Assembly: GCA_016708725.1 (NCBI GenBank) | Contig: JADJFE010000031.1 | Span: 186,001-250,000 of the forward strand | Length of the DNA: 64,000 nucleotides | Source of the DNA: Candidatus Aalborgicola bjergmarkensis | GTDB taxonomy: Bacteria > Pseudomonadota > Gammaproteobacteria > Burkholderiales > Burkholderiaceae_C | Direction of reading: 5' to 3' | Part shown: piece after piece, positions 8,704 to 18,537 of the stretch | How positions within the stretch are numbered: position 1 is the first letter of the stretch | Layout of the letters: every line of letters begins with the position of its first letter | Made by a program: the position numbers and the translations under genes | The notes under the pieces: model-generated | Database searches by the model: none | What the model was told of the DNA's origin: nothing | Seen by the model: the letters and a program-made list of their open reading frames with translations, nothing else

Positions 8704-9030
8704 ATGACGAAGACGCCCAAGGAAACTTTGCTCGAACAGGAACGCTTCGAACTGAAACCCAAGTCGGGCGGTGGGCTGTTGAGCTATGAGGTCTGGGGGT
8801 ATCAGGAGCAAGGTAGGACTGTCGTCACTCGTTACAACCTGGCGTACGTCAACCACGCCATTCATCGCGGTGACAATGGTCGGGTTCTCGGATTCGACAA
8901 TGCCCACGGTTACCACCACCGGCATTACATGGGCAAGGTTACCCCCGTCGAGTTTGAGAGTTATGAAGCAACGCTTGGGCGTTTTCAGCAGGAATGGTTG
9001 GCTATCGTGAAGTCGGCAGGAGGTAAATAA
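8704..9030 (+). CDS. tumE: TumE-type toxin of a toxin-antitoxin pair (DUF6516)
   Basis: 108 residues. The central motif YVNHAIHRGDNGRVLGFDNA with following HRHYMG is the hallmark of DUF6516/TumE-like toxins. The gene stops two bases before the start of a small helix-turn-helix protein, the usual toxin-first order of this family. The chemistry of the toxin is not established from sequence; the conserved histidines suggest a nuclease-like site, which is inference. No disabling change is visible, so the pair looks functional. Confidence 0.8.
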   Translation: MTKTPKETLLEQERFELKPKSGGGLLSYEVWGYQEQGRTVVTRYNLAYVNHAIHRGDNGRVLGFDNAHGYHHRHYMGKVTPVEFESYEATLGRFQQEWLAIVKSAGGK

Positions 9031-9032
9031 TC

Positions 9033-9407
9033 ATGAGCAAGACAGTCGTTCGTACCGATGATGTGGATGGCTTTTTCGCCAGGGCAAAGGATGCTGCCCG
9101 TCGTGCAGATCAAGGTCAGGTCTTCGACGGCAATGTCACTTTGACATTTGAAGATCCGCAGCAGATGTTCACTGTTCTTTCGCAGGCCCGACGCCGCCTT
9201 ATGCTCGAAGTCATGCGTGAACCAAAGACGATCAACGAACTAACCCAGCGCCTGCATCGTAATCGTTCGGCGATCACCAAGGATGTTGGTTTACTGGAAA
9301 AAGTTGGTTTGGTGGTTTCGCAGCGCCAAGCCAATCCTGGTCATGGTATCCAGAAAGTCATCTGCTCGGTCGCCCCGAAAATCGAGATGGTGGCGACTCT
9401 GGGGTAA
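9033..9407 (+). CDS. tumA: Helix-turn-helix antitoxin partner of TumE
   Basis: 124 residues. The C-terminal half carries a winged helix-turn-helix of the ArsR/HVO_A0114 kind (RRRLMLEVMREPKTINELTQ then SAITKDVGLLEKVGLV). The N-terminus has an acidic/helical segment likely to contact the toxin. The start ATG is preceded by AGGAGGTAAATA, a strong Shine-Dalgarno sequence inside the end of the toxin gene, so the antitoxin can be translated in excess. Autoregulation by binding the operon promoter is expected for this class but no operator is obvious. Confidence 0.75.
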   Translation: MSKTVVRTDDVDGFFARAKDAARRADQGQVFDGNVTLTFEDPQQMFTVLSQARRRLMLEVMREPKTINELTQRLHRNRSAITKDVGLLEKVGLVVSQRQANPGHGIQKVICSVAPKIEMVATLG

Positions 9408-9491
9408 CGTAAACGCCCCCTAAGCCGTACCGACATTGATGGCGGATGATTTACAGGAGTTGGGTGTTATGTTGGCTGATCAACTGAAACA

Positions 9492-10070
9492 ATGGGCACG
9501 CAATCTCATAGCCATTTTCCAATGACAACATCCCCTTGGTCCCAACAGCGCTATCTTTCGGCTTGGCGTTTTGCAGCCGAAGCGCATCTGAATCAAACGC
9601 TGCCCGCAAGCGCCCTACCCTACCTCGTGCATCTGGCCTCTGTCGCTATGGAAGTAATGACAGCCTGCGCCGTTGAAAAGCTGGATGAACCTGACCTGGC
9701 GATCCAGTGCGCACTGTTGCATGACACCATCGAAGACACTGTCATTGACGCTGTGACGCTGGAGTCGCGCTTCGGTTTGGCTGTGACCGCTGGTGTCAAA
9801 ACATTGAGCAAGAATCCATCGCTGCCCAAAGCCAGCGCCATGCAAGATAGTCTGGAGCGCATTCGACAGCAGCCACGCGAGATATGGGTTGTAAAGTTGG
9901 CTGACCGCATCACGAATCTGGGTTCACCTCCTGCGCATTGGAGCACCGAAAAGATAGAGTACTACCGCCAGGAAGCAAAGGATATCCTCTCAGCCTTGGG
10001 TGAAGCCAGCCCATTTCTGGCTGAGCGCTTGGTCCAGCGAATTCGGGATTACCCACCGCCCCAATCGTAA
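9492..10070 (+). CDS. HD-domain phosphohydrolase, SpoT/MESH1-like
   Basis: About 192 residues; ATG 9522 is an alternative start. The HD hydrolase signature is present in order: YLVHLASVAMEV, then ALLHDTIEDT with the metal-binding His-Asp and the Glu-Asp pair, then KLADRITNL. These match the (p)ppGpp hydrolase domain of SpoT and stand-alone MESH1-type enzymes; no synthetase, TGS or ACT domain is attached. Likely role: hydrolysis of ppGpp or a related nucleotide. It is followed after 10 bp by an exonuclease gene. Confidence 0.75.
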   Translation: MGTQSHSHFPMTTSPWSQQRYLSAWRFAAEAHLNQTLPASALPYLVHLASVAMEVMTACAVEKLDEPDLAIQCALLHDTIEDTVIDAVTLESRFGLAVTAGVKTLSKNPSLPKASAMQDSLERIRQQPREIWVVKLADRITNLGSPPAHWSTEKIEYYRQEAKDILSALGEASPFLAERLVQRIRDYPPPQS

Positions 10071-10080
10071 GTGATCCTCA

Positions 10081-10635
10081 ATGAGCGAAATCTATGTCAG
10101 CACCGATGTCGAAACCGACGGACCTATTCCAGGGCCGCATTCCATGCTGAGCTTTGCCTCGGCAGCTTATCAAGCCGACAAGACGCTGATCGCCACCTTC
10201 AGCGCCAATCTCGAAACCTTGCCCGGTGCAACAGTCCATCCCAAGACGGCTGAATGGTGGGCCACGCAGCCGCAGGCATGGGCAGCTTGCCGCACGAATC
10301 TTGAAGCTCCACTGGCTGCCATGAAACGGTATAGCGACTGGTTGAAATCCTTGCCCGGACAATGTGTCTTTGTCGCCTACCCAGCAGGTTTTGATTTTCT
10401 GTTTGTGTATTGGTACCTGATGCACTTTGTCGCAGAGAGTCCCTTCAGCCATTCGGCGTTGGACATGAAGTCCTTTGCCATGGCCGTCATGAAATCCGAC
10501 TACCGTGCCAGCACCAAGCGCAACATGCCCAAGCGCTGGTTCGATCCTTTACCGCATACGCATGTTGCCCTTGACGATGCCATTGAACAGGGCGCTCTGT
10601 TTTGCAACATGCTGGCCGAGAGCCGGACAAGGTAA
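10081..10635 (+). CDS. DnaQ-like 3'-5' exonuclease (DEDD superfamily)
   Basis: 184 residues. Motif I is visible as STDVETDGP (Asp-x-Glu), motif II as YPAGFDFLFVYW, and motif III as HVALDDAIEQG with the His of DEDDh enzymes. This is a compact stand-alone exonuclease, shorter than DnaQ, without accessory domains; single-stranded DNA or RNA is the expected substrate. It sits between an HD hydrolase and a small hydrolase in the same direction, perhaps one transcript. Confidence 0.75.
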   Translation: MSEIYVSTDVETDGPIPGPHSMLSFASAAYQADKTLIATFSANLETLPGATVHPKTAEWWATQPQAWAACRTNLEAPLAAMKRYSDWLKSLPGQCVFVAYPAGFDFLFVYWYLMHFVAESPFSHSALDMKSFAMAVMKSDYRASTKRNMPKRWFDPLPHTHVALDDAIEQGALFCNMLAESRTR

Positions 10636-10674
10636 GTTTCTCTCAGACACACCACCGCTTGTACAAAAACACGT

Positions 10675-11150
10675 ATGCAAATCCTCTTTCTCCACGGCTG
10701 GCACTCGACTCCTGGCGGTATCAAGCCGAGCTATCTGAAGGACCACGGTCACGAAATCATCAACCCAGCCCTTGACGATGATGATTTTGAAAGCGCTGTG
10801 ACGACCGCCCGAGCGGCCTTCGACAAACACCAACCCAAAATCGTTGTGGGCTCTTCCAGGGGCGGGGCTGTTGCCATGAACATCAACAGCGGCGATGCCA
10901 GACTCGTCTTGCTTTGCCCGGCGTGGAAGAATTGGGGAACGGTCAAGACCGTGAAAGCTGGAACTGTCATCTTGCACAGTCGTAACGACGAGGTGATTCC
11001 TTTGCCGACTCTGAAGAGTTGGTGAAAACAGCGAACTACCAGCTTCGACACTGATTGAGGTCGGCAACGATCACCGATTAGTCGATCCAGAACCACTGGC
11101 GGCGATGTTGCAAGCGTGTGAATCCCATGCTGATTCTGGAAACATCCCAT
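10675..11150 (+). pseudogene. Small alpha/beta hydrolase (YqiA-like), two single-base frameshifts
   Basis: The first 116 codons give FLHGWHSTPGG, then the nucleophile elbow VVGSSRGGAV, then NDEVIP, the acid-containing loop. After 'VIP' the frame is lost, but a downstream frame continues FADSEELV and then another gives ELPASTLIEVGNDHRLVDP with the catalytic His. Adding one T to the run near 10998 and one A to the run near 11028 restores one continuous protein ending at 11150. Both losses lie in homopolymers, so the damage is probably a sequencing error. Family: small esterase-like hydrolases with unknown substrate. Confidence 0.65.
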
Positions 11151-11206
11151 GATTCGATTTCGGCATGACTTGGCATGCAAACACTTTGATGGACCACAAG
11201 GACTCT

Positions 11207-13465
11207 ATGCCTGACACCACCCATTACCGTATTTGTCCCCTGTGCGAAGCGTGCTGCGGGCTGGAGATCAAGGTGCGCGATGCGCAGGTGATCAGCATTC
11301 GTGGTCATGCGCAGGATGTCTTTAGCGCTGGCTATATTTGCCCGAAAGGTGTTGCGTTGAAGGATTTGCACGAGGATCCAGACCGGCTGCGCACGCCCAT
11401 GGTCAAGCGCGATGGCGTCTTTGTTCCGGCCAGCTGGGGTGAAGCTTTTGCCGAAATCGAACGGCGATTGCCGCCGTTGATGGCGGCGCACGGACGTGAC
11501 GCCACTGCCGTGGTGATTGGCAACCCCGCTGCGCACAAGATCGGGCTATTGAGCTACTTTCCAAAACTGGCGCGCGCGCTGGGTACCAAAAATGTGTTTT
11601 CGGCCTCGACGCTGGACCAGATGCCCAAGCAGCTGGCCAGTGGGCTGATGTTCGGCCATTGGCTATCGGTGGCGTTGCCCGACATTGCGCGCACCGATTT
11701 TCTGTTGGTGATCGGTGCCAATCCGCTGGTCAGCAATGGCTGCATGTGGACCGTGCCCGATTTCAGGTCCAAGGCTAAGGCGATGCAAGCGCGCGGCGGC
11801 AAGCTTGTGGTGATTGATCCCAGGCGCACCGAAACTGCTGCCATCGCCGACGCGCACCACTTCATCCGTCCGGGGGGCGATGTGTTTTTGCTGGCGGCCA
11901 TGGTGCAGAGCCTGTTTGCCGAAGGCTTGACAAGCCTGGGTGCGGTGCAGGAGTGGGTCAACGGGGTGGACGAAGTACAGCAAGCAGTGGCGCCCTTTAC
12001 GCCGGAAGCGATGGCCGGGCGTTGCGGTCTGGCGGCCGAGACAATTCGCCAGCTTGCGCGCACCTTGGCGCACACCGGGCGCGCGGCCGTCTACGCCCGC
12101 ATAGGCACTTGCACCCAGGAGTATGGAACGCTGTCCAGCTGGCTGGTCGATATGCTCAATGTGTTGACCGGTCACCTTGACAGTCCGGGCGGGGTCTTGT
12201 TTGCCAAGTCCGCAGCTTTTGCGGCCAACACCAGTGGCAAACCCGGCATCGGCAAGGGGGTTGCGACCGGGCGTCATACCGCGCGCGTCAGTGGTGCGCC
12301 CGAGGTGTATGGCGAACTGCCGATGACGTGTCTGGCCGAGGAAATTGAAACGCCGGGGGTTGGCCAGGTGCGTGCGCTGTTCACGGTGGCAACCAATGCT
12401 GTGCTGTCTTCACCCAATGGTCCCCGGCTGGCAGCGGCGCTGGATACGCTGGATTTCATGGTCAGCCTGGACATTTACATCAATGAAACTACGCGCCACG
12501 CCGATGTGATTCTCCCGGCACCGTCGTCGCTGGAGGACTTTCATTACGACGTGGCCTTCCCGCAGTTGTCCTGGCGCAACCACGCCCGCTGCAGTCCGCC
12601 AGTGCTGCCACGCGACCTGGGTCAACCCGAAGAGTGGGAGACCTTGCTGAAGCTGACGGCCATCGTCCAGGGCAAAGGTGCCAGTCCCGCTGTCAAAGCC
12701 CTGGACGATGCACAGTTTGCCGAAGATACCCAGCGCCTCTTTGGGGCGCACGCCCAGGCCGTGATCGACGCCACGCAGGGGCTGCACGGGCCGCAGCGCC
12801 TGCTCGATGTGGCGCTGCGCAGCGGCCCCTATGGCGATGGTTTTGGCCGCAAACCCGAAGGCCTGACCCTGGCCAAGGTGATGGCCGCCAATGCCAGCGG
12901 CGGCATTGACCTGGGCGAACTGCAGCCCCGTATCCCCGAGATGTTGCGTACTCCCAGCGGGAAAATCGAATTGGCACCGCCATCTCTGTTGCACGACCTG
13001 CAGCGCCCGCTGGTAGATCTGGCCCGGCCCATGCCTGATCTAGTCATCATTGGCAGACGCGATGTACGCACCAACAACAGCTGGATGCACAACCTGCCGG
13101 TGCTGGCCAAGGGGCCGTTCCGTTGTACTGCGCTTGTGCATCCAACCGACGCCGACCGTCTGGGTTTGCAAGATGGCGCATTGGCCCGGATTGCCAGCGG
13201 ATTGCGCAGCGTACTGGCCCAGGTCCACGTCAGTGACGAGATGATGCCCGGCGTGGTCAGTCTGCCGCATGGCTGGGGGCATGACCTGCCCGGCGCGCAG
13301 TTGCGCCTGGCGGTCGAGCGACCTGGTGCCAATATCAATGCCCTGCTGGACGAGCAATTGCGCGACCCGCTGTCAGGCAATGCAGTGCTGGGCGGCGTAG
13401 CCATCACCATGCACGCCGTGAACTACTGTGACCGAAGCTCCTCTGACCATCAAAAACCAGTTTGA
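11207..13465 (+). CDS. Molybdopterin-dependent oxidoreductase (DMSO reductase superfamily)
   Basis: 752 residues from ATG 11207, which has AAGGA upstream. The N-terminus holds the [4Fe-4S] site CPLCEACCGLEI with the fourth Cys in GYICPKG. Further on come the bis-MGD binding segments (LLVIGANPLVSNG, LVVIDPRRTETA, DVILPAPSSLED) and the C-terminal molydopterin dinucleotide-binding domain (RRDVRTNNSWMHNLP). No twin-arginine signal is seen, so it is cytoplasmic. It belongs with uncharacterised FdhA/formate dehydrogenase-like members; the substrate is unknown. No electron-transfer subunit gene lies beside it. Confidence 0.85.
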   Translation: MPDTTHYRICPLCEACCGLEIKVRDAQVISIRGHAQDVFSAGYICPKGVALKDLHEDPDRLRTPMVKRDGVFVPASWGEAFAEIERRLPPLMAAHGRDATAVVIGNPAAHKIGLLSYFPKLARALGTKNVFSASTLDQMPKQLASGLMFGHWLSVALPDIARTDFLLVIGANPLVSNGCMWTVPDFRSKAKAMQARGGKLVVIDPRRTETAAIADAHHFIRPGGDVFLLAAMVQSLFAEGLTSLGAVQEWVNGVDEVQQAVAPFTPEAMAGRCGLAAETIRQLARTLAHTGRAAVYARIGTCTQEYGTLSSWLVDMLNVLTGHLDSPGGVLFAKSAAFAANTSGKPGIGKGVATGRHTARVSGAPEVYGELPMTCLAEEIETPGVGQVRALFTVATNAVLSSPNGPRLAAALDTLDFMVSLDIYINETTRHADVILPAPSSLEDFHYDVAFPQLSWRNHARCSPPVLPRDLGQPEEWETLLKLTAIVQGKGASPAVKALDDAQFAEDTQRLFGAHAQAVIDATQGLHGPQRLLDVALRSGPYGDGFGRKPEGLTLAKVMAANASGGIDLGELQPRIPEMLRTPSGKIELAPPSLLHDLQRPLVDLARPMPDLVIIGRRDVRTNNSWMHNLPVLAKGPFRCTALVHPTDADRLGLQDGALARIASGLRSVLAQVHVSDEMMPGVVSLPHGWGHDLPGAQLRLAVERPGANINALLDEQLRDPLSGNAVLGGVAITMHAVNYCDRSSSDHQKPV

Positions 13466-13528
13466 TTGCCGCCCTTGCTTTCCCCGCCAACAAAATCTTA
13501 CAACACAAACGAACCGCTTCATTCAACC

Positions 13529-16216
13529 ATGTCATTTCCCCCTGACGACGCAGTTACCTTACGTTTGACCCCCAATGGACATCTGTTGATGGTGGCGGAT
13601 GTTGAGGAGCCCGCCTTGCCAACGACGCTCCGGCACGGACTCGTAGATGCCTTTGCGCTCGGTGCGGGCCATGGTTTGCTCCATCTTGGCGCAACCCAGG
13701 TGGGTGTAGTGTTGCCGCCGGTGTTGGCCTGGTGGCGAGATTTTGCTGCGCGGTATGTGACGGCTTTGTGTGCAACGGCAGGAGATGAAGATGCCGTGAT
13801 TGCCGTCCCAGGCGATGCGATACTCGATACCAAGATTTTGGACGCTCCTCCAATGAATGGGGCGGAGTACCTGACATCCCAGGTACTGGGCACGCTGTGG
13901 GCGGCGATTGATGCCGCCCTGCATGTCGAAATGGACATGTACCAAGGGACGCTGTCGGACTTCCTCAAAGCCCGTCATCCTGCCTGGAACCTAGTCGGCA
14001 GGGTCTATTTCAACCTGGCTGAGAACCGCAAAGATGCCGACGCTCCCTTCGCTTTTCTGGCGACCTACACCTCGCGTTTGTCAGCCCATGGCAAGGCGCA
14101 GCACCTCCCCCTGTCAAAGGCGCTGGTTGAATTCTCGGATGGCAAGAGTCAAGCGCAACTGCTCTCGCTACTAAAACCAGTACAGGGAGCGGCAACACAG
14201 TGCCCTTGGCTCAATGAGATGGTGCATACGGGCGAGATTTACCATCCATTGCGTTGGACTCCAGCGGATGCGTTTCAGTTACTGAGCGATGTGCCCAAGT
14301 TGGAGTCTGCTGGCATCATCGTGCGGGCACCGCTCAATTGGGGCGGGAAGCGGCCTGCGCGGCCAATGGTCAAGGCCAGCGTAGGGACGCAACAGCCTTC
14401 ACTCCTGGGTGCCGATGCCTTGCTCGACTTTAGTATGGAGGTCACGCTGGAGGGGGAAACACTCACGACGGCAGAATTGAAAGCCTTGCTCAAGGGCAAC
14501 GACGGCTTGCAGTTGATACGGGGCCGTTGGGTTGAGGTGGACCGCAACAAGTTGCAGCGCATGATCGCGCGTTTTGAAAGTATTGAAGCATCGGCCAATG
14601 CGTCAGGACTACCATTTTCCGAAGCAATGCGCCTGATGGCCGGTGCCTCACTGGAAGGTGATGAGCCACTGGATGCAGATTGGTCGCAACTGGTGGCCGG
14701 TCCCTGGTTAGCTGAAACTTTGCAGGGGCTTCGCCAACCCGAGGGTCTGGCGCAGGTCAGCCCCGGAGCAGACCTGAAAGCCAGTTTACGGCCCTATCAA
14801 GAGGCGGGCGTGCACTGGTTATACCTATTGACCCGACTTGGTTTGGGTGCCTGCCTAGCCGACGACATGGGACTGGGCAAGACAATCCAGGTCTTGTCTT
14901 TGCTGCTGGTACTGAAACGCGAGGAAAAGCAACATTCTCGCCCGAGCTTGCTGGTAGCCCCCGCATCGCTGCTGGCCAATTGGGCGCAGGAAGCCGAACG
15001 CTTTGCGCCGAACCTGCGGGTGCTGATTGTTCACTCTTCAGCTATGACGGTTGCTGAATTTCGCGCTGTGGATGCGGCTCGGCTGGCAAACGTAGATCTG
15101 GCGATTACCAGCTATGGTTCACTCTTGCGCTTGCCAGTGTTGACAGACTTTGGCTGGCGACTGGCGGTCATCGACGAAGCGCAGGCCATCAAGAATCCAG
15201 GCGCCAAACAGACGCGCCAAGTCAAACTGCTCAAGGCCGACACCCGCATTGCGCTTACAGGTACACCGGTAGAAAACCGGCTATCTGATTTGTGGTCGAT
15301 CTTTGACTTTACGCATCCCGGCCTGCTCGGCTCGGACAAGGTATTCACCAACTTTGCCAAGCGACTAGCCCAAGCAGAACATTTTGGACCCTTGCGTCGG
15401 CTGGTTCAGCCCTACATCCTGCGGCGTCTCAAAACCGACAAACGGGTGATCAACGATTTGCCGGAAAAGACCGAGATCAAGGCCTGGTGCCATTTGAGTC
15501 CGGCCCAGGCCGCACTTTACCAGCGCGCAGTGAATGATATGGAAGATGCACTGGAGGATGTCGATGGCATTGGCCGCAAAGGCGTGGTGTTGTCATTTTT
15601 GATGCGTTTCAAGCAAATCTGCAACCATCCATCCCAATGGCTTGGGGATGCGGCCTGGGATCCAGCCGACAGTGGCAAGTTCGCTCGACTGCGCGAGTTG
15701 GTCGAGGTCATCGCAGCCAGGCAGGAAAAAGTCTTGGTATTCACCCAGTTTCGAGAGACCACGGAACCCTTGGCAGCCTTTTTGGGCACAATTTTTGGCC
15801 GCGAAGGTTTACTACTGCATGGTGGAACTCCTGTGGCCAAGCGCCGTGAGTTGGTCAAGCGCTTTCAGGAAGATGAGCTGACACCGTTCTTTGTACTGTC
15901 ACTCAAAGCAGGTGGTGCCGGACTGAACCTGACTGCGGCCTCGCACGTGATTCACTTTGACCGTTGGTGGAATCCCGCAGTGGAAAATCAAGCCACCGAC
16001 CGGGCTTTTCGGATTGGTCAGAAAAGAAACGTGTTGGTGCATAAGTTCATCTGCCGTGGCACGGTGGAAGATCGCATTGATCAACTGATAGAGTCCAAGC
16101 AGCAATTGGTCAAAGACGTGCTCGAAGGGGGTGCCGAGTTGCTGCTAACTGAGATGAGCGACCGTGATCTTCTGAATCTGGTCAAGCTTGATATTCACAC
16201 TGCACAGGAAAGTTGA
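13529..16216 (+). CDS. SNF2-family DNA helicase/translocase
   Basis: About 895 residues from ATG 13529. The C-terminal half has all SNF2 motifs: ADDMGLGKTIQ (Walker A), VIDEAQAIKN (motif II), LTGTPVENRLSDLWS (III), and QATDRAFRIGQKRNV (VI). The N-terminal 400 residues are the variable bacterial SNF2 region. ATP-driven movement on duplex DNA is expected. The gene is followed within 9 bp by a SWIM zinc-finger protein gene, a frequent bacterial pairing, so the two products probably act together in DNA repair, transcription recycling or defence; which one is not clear from sequence. Confidence 0.9.
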   Translation: MSFPPDDAVTLRLTPNGHLLMVADVEEPALPTTLRHGLVDAFALGAGHGLLHLGATQVGVVLPPVLAWWRDFAARYVTALCATAGDEDAVIAVPGDAILDTKILDAPPMNGAEYLTSQVLGTLWAAIDAALHVEMDMYQGTLSDFLKARHPAWNLVGRVYFNLAENRKDADAPFAFLATYTSRLSAHGKAQHLPLSKALVEFSDGKSQAQLLSLLKPVQGAATQCPWLNEMVHTGEIYHPLRWTPADAFQLLSDVPKLESAGIIVRAPLNWGGKRPARPMVKASVGTQQPSLLGADALLDFSMEVTLEGETLTTAELKALLKGNDGLQLIRGRWVEVDRNKLQRMIARFESIEASANASGLPFSEAMRLMAGASLEGDEPLDADWSQLVAGPWLAETLQGLRQPEGLAQVSPGADLKASLRPYQEAGVHWLYLLTRLGLGACLADDMGLGKTIQVLSLLLVLKREEKQHSRPSLLVAPASLLANWAQEAERFAPNLRVLIVHSSAMTVAEFRAVDAARLANVDLAITSYGSLLRLPVLTDFGWRLAVIDEAQAIKNPGAKQTRQVKLLKADTRIALTGTPVENRLSDLWSIFDFTHPGLLGSDKVFTNFAKRLAQAEHFGPLRRLVQPYILRRLKTDKRVINDLPEKTEIKAWCHLSPAQAALYQRAVNDMEDALEDVDGIGRKGVVLSFLMRFKQICNHPSQWLGDAAWDPADSGKFARLRELVEVIAARQEKVLVFTQFRETTEPLAAFLGTIFGREGLLLHGGTPVAKRRELVKRFQEDELTPFFVLSLKAGGAGLNLTAASHVIHFDRWWNPAVENQATDRAFRIGQKRNVLVHKFICRGTVEDRIDQLIESKQQLVKDVLEGGAELLLTEMSDRDLLNLVKLDIHTAQES

Positions 16217-16224
16217 GAATCATT

Positions 16225-17490
16225 ATGGGCTTCTACGGCGGATGGGCTCCTTACGTATCGGCGGCTGAGCGAAGAAAAAAAGCGGAAAAAGAAGCTGCAA
16301 AGGCCAAAAAATCGGGCATCAGTCTGTCACCGATAGAACCCTACCGGGGTGCCATTGCCAAAACATTCTGGGGCAAAGCCTGGTGCGACAACCTGGAAGC
16401 CTACAGCGACTACGCCAACCGCATGCCGCGTGGGCGCACCTATGTGCGCAACGGATCGGTGATTGACCTCAAGATCACTGAAGGTGAAATTCAAGCACAG
16501 GTGATGGGCTCCAGTCTTTACAAAGTAAATATCAAGGTCACTGCGGTACCAGCGATTCAGTGGCAGGCTATTGGCAAAGACTGTTCTGGCTCCATTGACT
16601 CCTTGGTGGAACTGTTGCAGGGCAAACTTTCGACTGCGGTAATGCAACGCATCTGCACACCGCGCACTGGGCTGTTTCCGGCACCCAAGGAAATCAGCTT
16701 TAGATGCAGTTGTCCAGACTCGGCTTCGATGTGCAAGCACATTGCCGCCGCGCTCTATGGAGTCGGGGCGCGTCTGGATCAAAGGCCTGAGCTGCTTTTT
16801 GCGCTGCGCGGGGTTGATGCCAAAGACCTAGTCAACCAGGCTGGGACTGGTTTGCCGAAATCAACGACCGGTGTGGCGGTGGATAAAGTGCTTGATGACT
16901 CGATGTTGGCCGATGTGTTTGGCATCGAAATGGATGAAGAAGCGGTACCAGCCAAATCCGTGAACTCCAGGAAAAGTGCGGTGCCAGAGAAAAAGACAAG
17001 CAATAAAGTCGTGGTAAAGGGTGTGAATAAGACTGAAGACAAGGCGCAAACCCCGGCACGCAAAACTGTAGCGGTGAAGAAGGTCGCTGCGAAGAAAGCT
17101 GTGGATGCAAAGCCTACATCAATGAAGCCAGCAAGTCTGCCAAAATCAACGGTCAGCAAGACTGCAAACACCGAGAGTCAGGAGTTAGCAAAAAAATACG
17201 CACCGAAGAAGGCTACACAAGCAAAAAAAGCTGCGACAGTGAAAAGTGTCGCAGCGGCGAGGGAAGCGGTCGATGCAAAGCCTGCTCCAATAAAGTCAGC
17301 AAGCCTACCAAAGTCAACGGCCAGCAAGACCGCAAGCGCAAAGAGTAAGGTACAAGTCGATAAAACAAAACCGCAGGCGAACAAGGCCGCAAATGCTCCA
17401 AAAGTTACAAGTGGTGGCAAGACTGCACCGCGCAACGATGTAGCCAAGTCAGATAAGGCAGCGGCTCATTTGGCAAAGAGACAGAAATAG
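16225..17490 (+). CDS. SWIM zinc-finger protein with histone H1-like basic tail
   Basis: About 421 residues. MGFYGGWAPYV at the start is typical of the family and fixes ATG 16225 over the upstream TTG 16213. Residues about 155-180 carry the SWIM motif CSCPDSASMCKH (CxCxnCxH), a DNA- or protein-binding zinc finger. From about residue 245 the protein becomes Lys/Ala/Ser/Thr-rich with repeated units around ASLPKSTxSKTA, resembling bacterial histone H1/AlgP-like tails that bind DNA without sequence preference. It is coupled to the SNF2 gene. Repeats in the tail are prone to length variation. Confidence 0.85.
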   Translation: MGFYGGWAPYVSAAERRKKAEKEAAKAKKSGISLSPIEPYRGAIAKTFWGKAWCDNLEAYSDYANRMPRGRTYVRNGSVIDLKITEGEIQAQVMGSSLYKVNIKVTAVPAIQWQAIGKDCSGSIDSLVELLQGKLSTAVMQRICTPRTGLFPAPKEISFRCSCPDSASMCKHIAAALYGVGARLDQRPELLFALRGVDAKDLVNQAGTGLPKSTTGVAVDKVLDDSMLADVFGIEMDEEAVPAKSVNSRKSAVPEKKTSNKVVVKGVNKTEDKAQTPARKTVAVKKVAAKKAVDAKPTSMKPASLPKSTVSKTANTESQELAKKYAPKKATQAKKAATVKSVAAAREAVDAKPAPIKSASLPKSTASKTASAKSKVQVDKTKPQANKAANAPKVTSGGKTAPRNDVAKSDKAAAHLAKRQK

Positions 17491-17512
17491 CGTTCAGTCC
17501 AAGGTTAGAACC

Positions 17513-17568
17513 AAAAAAGACCCTGTCGACTTTAATCAGAAGCACCTTACCCAGCAGCAGGTCTTTTT
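17513..17568. terminator. Possible terminator after the SWIM gene
   Basis: AAAAAGACCCTG at the left pairs, with one bulge, with CAGGTCTTTTT at the right. The loop is about 30 nt, so this is a weak candidate, but it ends in a T run and lies just past the stop of the SWIM gene. Confidence 0.3.
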
Positions 17569-17570
17569 AG

Positions 17571-17717
17571 TCATTTGGCGTATTGCTGCTCCAGATAGTC
17601 CATAATTTTGCTAGATTCGTACATCTTGACGCCAGTGTTGGGGTCTTCCAGGTAGGGTAGTGTGGATGTCGCAACAGATCCCAGGACATTCACTTGGTGC
17701 AATATAAGGTTGGGCAT
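17571..17717 (-). pseudogene. Fragment of glutathione S-transferase N-terminal (thioredoxin-fold) domain
   Basis: A 48-codon frame ends with LPYLEDPNTGVKMYESSKI and YLEQQYAK, the second half of the GST_N fold, where the Pro and Glu-Ser bind glutathione. The first beta strand and the catalytic residue are missing, and the ATG at 17717 opens a stretch that does not match the family. Remnant of a larger gene, adjacent to another truncated gene on the same strand. Confidence 0.5.
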
Positions 17718-17744
17718 GCTGATTCTTCTAAGGGGGATTCAAAT

Positions 17745-18537
17745 CTAAGCCGAAAGCATGGCCTCTTCGAAGGCACTGGGTCGGCTCTGGCTGAACATGA
17801 GCGTGAGTTCATGGCTACAGCGCGTCATGGCCACATACATCAGGTTGCGTTCTTCGTCCAGCGTACCGCCATCGTCTGCTGGAAACTCACCCCGCTCAAT
17901 GAAAGGAATGCTGACCCGCTCAAATTCCAGTCCCTTGACGGAAGGGATGTCGGTGAGGATGAGGGAGGTTTTTTTACCTTTCACATCGCGAAGCGACTCA
18001 TAAGACAGCTCCAACTCATTAATATGCGAGAAAAATTTGACCGCAGTGCCAAACATGGCAGCTGCCTGCTTTAGCCCTTCCAGGTGGGCAACAGCATCCT
18101 CGCAACGCTTACGTTCTACCCAGCGATGGGCAGCCAGGCCGGGCATATCCAAAGCATTGAGCATCTCGACAAACATGGTTTCTGCGTTTTGCGTAGCCGC
18201 CACCTGCATGGCTGCTTCAAGGCGATGGCGGATGCCGGAGTCGGCCTTTGCAATCACCTGATTTTTAAGAAAGGTGACCAGAAGCGTTTTGTCGTGAAGT
18301 ATTTCCTTGACGGCATGGCTGAGCCGATCCATCTGGGACTCCGATGCGTTGTCAACGTGGTCGAGTTGTACTCCTGCGAATTCGACCATGGCTTCCACCA
18401 TTCGTTGGCGCGCGCTTTGGCTTTCTATCAGATCGAACTCCACATTCGAGGCCGCCAGCAACGCCCGTACCACCAACACTTCCGGACGGTGCATATAGGT
18501 CGGAAAGGGGTACGTGCGGTACGGGATTTTCGGCGTG
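17745..18537 (-). pseudogene. C-terminal part of UvrD/REP-like superfamily I helicase, cut by an IS
   Basis: About 260 codons are open from the IS border to 17745. The conserved end is SVKGLEFERVSIPFIERGEF followed by DEERNLMYVAMTRCSHEL, helicase motifs V and VI of UvrD-like enzymes. The Walker A and B parts are missing. The reading frame continues upstream of the first ATG (KIPYRTYPFPTYMHRPEV) until the inverted repeat of the neighbouring IS, so transposition or a linked deletion removed the 5' half. Confidence 0.7.
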
